Shown here piece after piece: positions 62,300 through 64,000 of a stretch of DNA of 64,000 bases (its first letter is position 1; every line of letters starts with the position of its first letter). Position numbers and translations under genes: made by a program. Origin of the DNA: Pectobacterium cacticida (GTDB lineage Bacteria > Pseudomonadota > Gammaproteobacteria > Enterobacterales > Enterobacteriaceae); contig NZ_CP133656.1 of NCBI RefSeq assembly GCF_036885195.1, positions 3,224,001 through 3,288,000 on the forward strand, in the 5' to 3' direction. The notes under the pieces are model-generated. The model worked only from the letters and a program-made list of their open reading frames with translations, was not told the origin of the DNA and did no database searches.

Positions 62300-63055
62300 G
62301 TGGTAACACAGCAGCGCGCCTCACAACTCGCAGGCGCCATGAGCGATATACCCGCCCCTATCTATCAACGGGTCAAGCAGGCGATTATCAGCCAGATTCG
62401 CACGGGTGCCTGGCAGCCGCACCAACGTATCCCGTCAGAGAGCGAGTTGGTCAACGAACTCGGCGTGAGCCGTATGACGATTAACCGCGCGCTGCGCGAG
62501 CTGACCAGTGAAGGCTTTTTGCTGCGTATGCAGGGGGTTGGTACGTTTGTCGCCGAGATCAAGGCCTACGCGGCTATGCTGGAAGTGCGTAATATCGCCG
62601 AAGAGATTGCCGAACGTGGACATCGCCACAGCAGCCGCGTGTTAGCGCTGCAAAGTCTGAAAGCAGAGGGGGAACTGGCGGAACAGTTTGATATTTCTCC
62701 CGGGCAAACGCTGTTCCACTCGCAGATCGTCCATTACGAAAACGATCTTCCGGTCCAGTTGGAAGATCGCTACGTCAATCCCGTGGAAGCACCGGACTAT
62801 CTGCAACAGGATTTCACCCGCCGCACGCCTTACACCTATCTCAGTCAGGTCGCCCCACTTACCGCCGGTGAACACATCGTGGAAGCCTTTATTCCAGACG
62901 ACCACCAGCGGCAGGTGTTGGCACTCGATCCGCAGGAGCCGTGCCTGATGATCCGCCGTCGCACCTGGCACGACGCTCGTATTGTTACCGTTGCTCGCCT
63001 GATTTATCCCGGTTCACGCTATCGTCTGTTGGGCCGTTTCAAGACCAACGGCTGA
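62300..63055 (+). CDS. hutC: Histidine utilisation repressor
   Basis: GntR-family regulator of the HutC subgroup, induced by urocanate in known systems. It has 251 residues. The winged helix is at about 17-85 (PAPIYQRVKQAI, SESELVNELGVSRMTINRALRELTSEGFL, MQGVGTFVAE), followed by a UTRA effector domain. The GTG start is preceded by AAGGAG; the next ATG is 13 codons later without such a site. It is flanked by HutC-type operators and converges with hutD, only 6 bases apart. Confidence 0.95.
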   Translation: MVTQQRASQLAGAMSDIPAPIYQRVKQAIISQIRTGAWQPHQRIPSESELVNELGVSRMTINRALRELTSEGFLLRMQGVGTFVAEIKAYAAMLEVRNIAEEIAERGHRHSSRVLALQSLKAEGELAEQFDISPGQTLFHSQIVHYENDLPVQLEDRYVNPVEAPDYLQQDFTRRTPYTYLSQVAPLTAGEHIVEAFIPDDHQRQVLALDPQEPCLMIRRRTWHDARIVTVARLIYPGSRYRLLGRFKTNG

Positions 63056-63061
63056 TGGCTG

Positions 63062-63640
63062 TCAGGGCTGGCTCTCGCGACGAAATACCGCAGTGTAGAG
63101 CAGCCAGGCATCCTCGGTCAGTGGCGTGAGGTCGCGTTGGGGTTGTTGACTTGTCCACCACACGCCTTGTCCCGCCTGACAGGTTTCCTCACCAATACGC
63201 CAGCAGCCGTCCATCACATAGAGTACGCCCGCTTCCTGCGCGCCCAGTTGCATCGCATCACGCACCGCCATCACGGTGGCATAATGGCTGTCACGCCGGG
63301 TCATGATATTAAAATCCCGGTTGGCAGCCTCCCCGCCATGCGTCACGATCGGCGTGGCGGAAAGCGGCGTCTCACCGGCAAAAAACAGCGGTTCGCCGCG
63401 CCGCAAACGGTGCGAAAACGCTGGAAAAACCAGGGAAACCCCCGAACCTTCCAGCAAGGTAATAATGCGATCAATGCCCGGAAAGGCAGAAAAGTCACCG
63501 GCATGCGCAATGGTGGCAATGCTGGCACGCCAGGCAAACCCTTCCCCCGCCACCGCCGGCGCGCTGATGATTTCCCGTGTTTCTCCGCCGCCGTTGCGCC
63601 AACGGCTAACCGGTAAGGTATTCACATCAAAAAATGGCAT
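63062..63640 (-). CDS. hutD: HutD family protein
   Basis: Cupin-like protein found in hut operons; proposed in Pseudomonas to limit hut activity at high histidine, mechanism unclear. It has 192 residues. The conserved SRWRNGGGETREI is at about 12-24, followed by FAWRASIATIAHAGDFSAFPGIDRIITLLEG (about 34-64) as short family motifs. The ATG at 63640 follows GAGGA; a TTG one codon earlier is also open. It is divergent from hutI across a region with two HutC-type operators. Confidence 0.93.
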   Translation of the reverse strand: MPFFDVNTLPVSRWRNGGGETREIISAPAVAGEGFAWRASIATIAHAGDFSAFPGIDRIITLLEGSGVSLVFPAFSHRLRRGEPLFFAGETPLSATPIVTHGGEAANRDFNIMTRRDSHYATVMAVRDAMQLGAQEAGVLYVMDGCWRIGEETCQAGQGVWWTSQQPQRDLTPLTEDAWLLYTAVFRRESQP

Positions 63641-63745
63641 CAAGGGTTCCTCAACGAATTTATCGCAATGACAAACCGCTCGCGAATCAGTAGCACGCCA
63701 CTGCCGTCAGTGACAACAGCATCTCAGTCTAAGCGATCTTTTTAG

Positions 63746-63766
63746 TTGTCTATACCTATACATACA
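63746..63766. promoter_or_regulatory. Extended HutC-type operator between hutD and hutI
   Basis: TTGTCTATAC followed by CTATACATACA, nearly identical to the site upstream of hutC. It is suited to control hutD on the minus strand and hutI on the plus strand. Confidence 0.7.
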
Positions 63767-63871
63767 CTAGCTTATTCCCACTTAGCCATAGTGAATTATT
63801 ATGATCACAATAAGAAAAAGCTATCCTGCTCCTCTTGTCGTGCCAACGTAGGTAAGTTAGCTTGTCTTTGG

Positions 63872-63883
63872 TTGTATATACAA
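63872..63883. promoter_or_regulatory. HutC-type operator at the hutI start
   Basis: TTGTATATACAA, a perfect 12-base palindrome, 13 bases before the hutI ATG. It is the most symmetrical of the five sites. Confidence 0.75.
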
Positions 63884-63896
63884 TAAGAGCGATACC

Positions 63897-64000
63897 ATGA
63901 CTCAACGATTATCCTGCGACAGCCTGTGGCTCGGCGCCGATCTTGTCACCCTGCGCGATGGACGCTACCAGATCATTCATGATGGCGCACTGGCCGTCGC
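63897..64000 (+). CDS. hutI: Imidazolonepropionase (N-terminal part)
   Basis: Only 34 codons are in the window; the gene continues off the right edge. The product would open the imidazolone ring, the third step of histidine degradation, as a metal-dependent amidohydrolase. The visible CDSLWLGADLVTLRDGRYQI and DGALAV match the usual HutI N-terminus. AAGAG lies 7 bases before the ATG. The neighbouring hutD, hutC and operators support the call. Confidence 0.85.
   Translation, partial: MTQRLSCDSLWLGADLVTLRDGRYQIIHDGALAV

Noticed and set aside
1..64000. CRISPR arrays, tRNA/rRNA genes, insertion sequences, prophage
   Set aside because: None was recognised by eye; gene order is continuous with the enterobacterial core except for the hut locus.
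57000..64000. Horizontal transfer of the hut locus on base composition
   Set aside because: The hut genes look somewhat richer in G+C than the dcw region, but I could not measure it, and no integrase, tRNA or direct repeat marks the boundary.

Overview
The window is chromosomal DNA of a gamma-proteobacterium of the order Enterobacterales. The gene order lpd-aceF-aceE-pdhR, aroP, ampE-ampD, nadC-ppdD-hofB-hofC, guaC, coaE-zapD-yacG, mutT-secA-secM, lpxC, and the whole dcw division/cell-wall cluster back to mraZ, cra, ilvIH and leuLABCD is the one known from E. coli. Protein lengths mostly match E. coli to within a few residues. A secreted rhamnogalacturonan-lyase-like gene at the left edge, a DUF721/DciA gene beside secM, and the absence of leuO point to a plant-associated member of the Pectobacteriaceae (Pectobacterium/Brenneria/Dickeya group). 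The genus is an inference.

Layout. 1-0.2 kb: start of a PL11-type pectin side-chain lyase. 0.6-7.8 kb: pyruvate dehydrogenase operon with its repressor PdhR, promoter, operator and two terminators. 8.4-16 kb: aromatic amino acid permease AroP, AmpE/AmpD (muropeptide recycling), NadC, and a small type IV pilus operon, ending at a MITE-like repeat. 16.2-23.6 kb: GuaC, CoaE, ZapD, YacG, MutT, SecA/SecM and DUF721. 23.6-41.5 kb: lpxC and the dcw cluster on the minus strand (mraZ-rsmH-ftsL-ftsI-murE-murF-mraY-murD-ftsW-murG-murC-ddlB-ftsQ-ftsA-ftsZ-lpxC), headed by a clear promoter and three 10-bp-spaced MraZ boxes. 42.3-53.6 kb: alaE, cra, ilvIH, an acyl-CoA-ligase-like gene, and the leu operon with its leader peptide and attenuator.

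53.7-64 kb is the accessory part: a histidine-utilisation (hut) locus with HutC-type operators at five places. It holds hutC, hutD, the start of hutI, hutH and hutU. Added to these are a NitT/TauT-type ABC importer, a HisC-like aminotransferase and an iron-alcohol-dehydrogenase-family oxidoreductase. The last two directly follow hutU. Together they suggest a route that imports an imidazole compound such as imidazole-lactate, oxidises and transaminates it to histidine, and feeds HutH-HutU-HutI. This is the most interesting hypothesis in the window.

Other points of interest are a SecM whose arrest peptide lacks the conserved Phe, a large hairpin in the aceE leader, a hairpin that hides the nadC ribosome binding site, and a leu leader peptide whose five leucines are all CTA. 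No tRNA, rRNA, CRISPR array, insertion sequence or prophage gene was seen. Only two genes run off the window edges.
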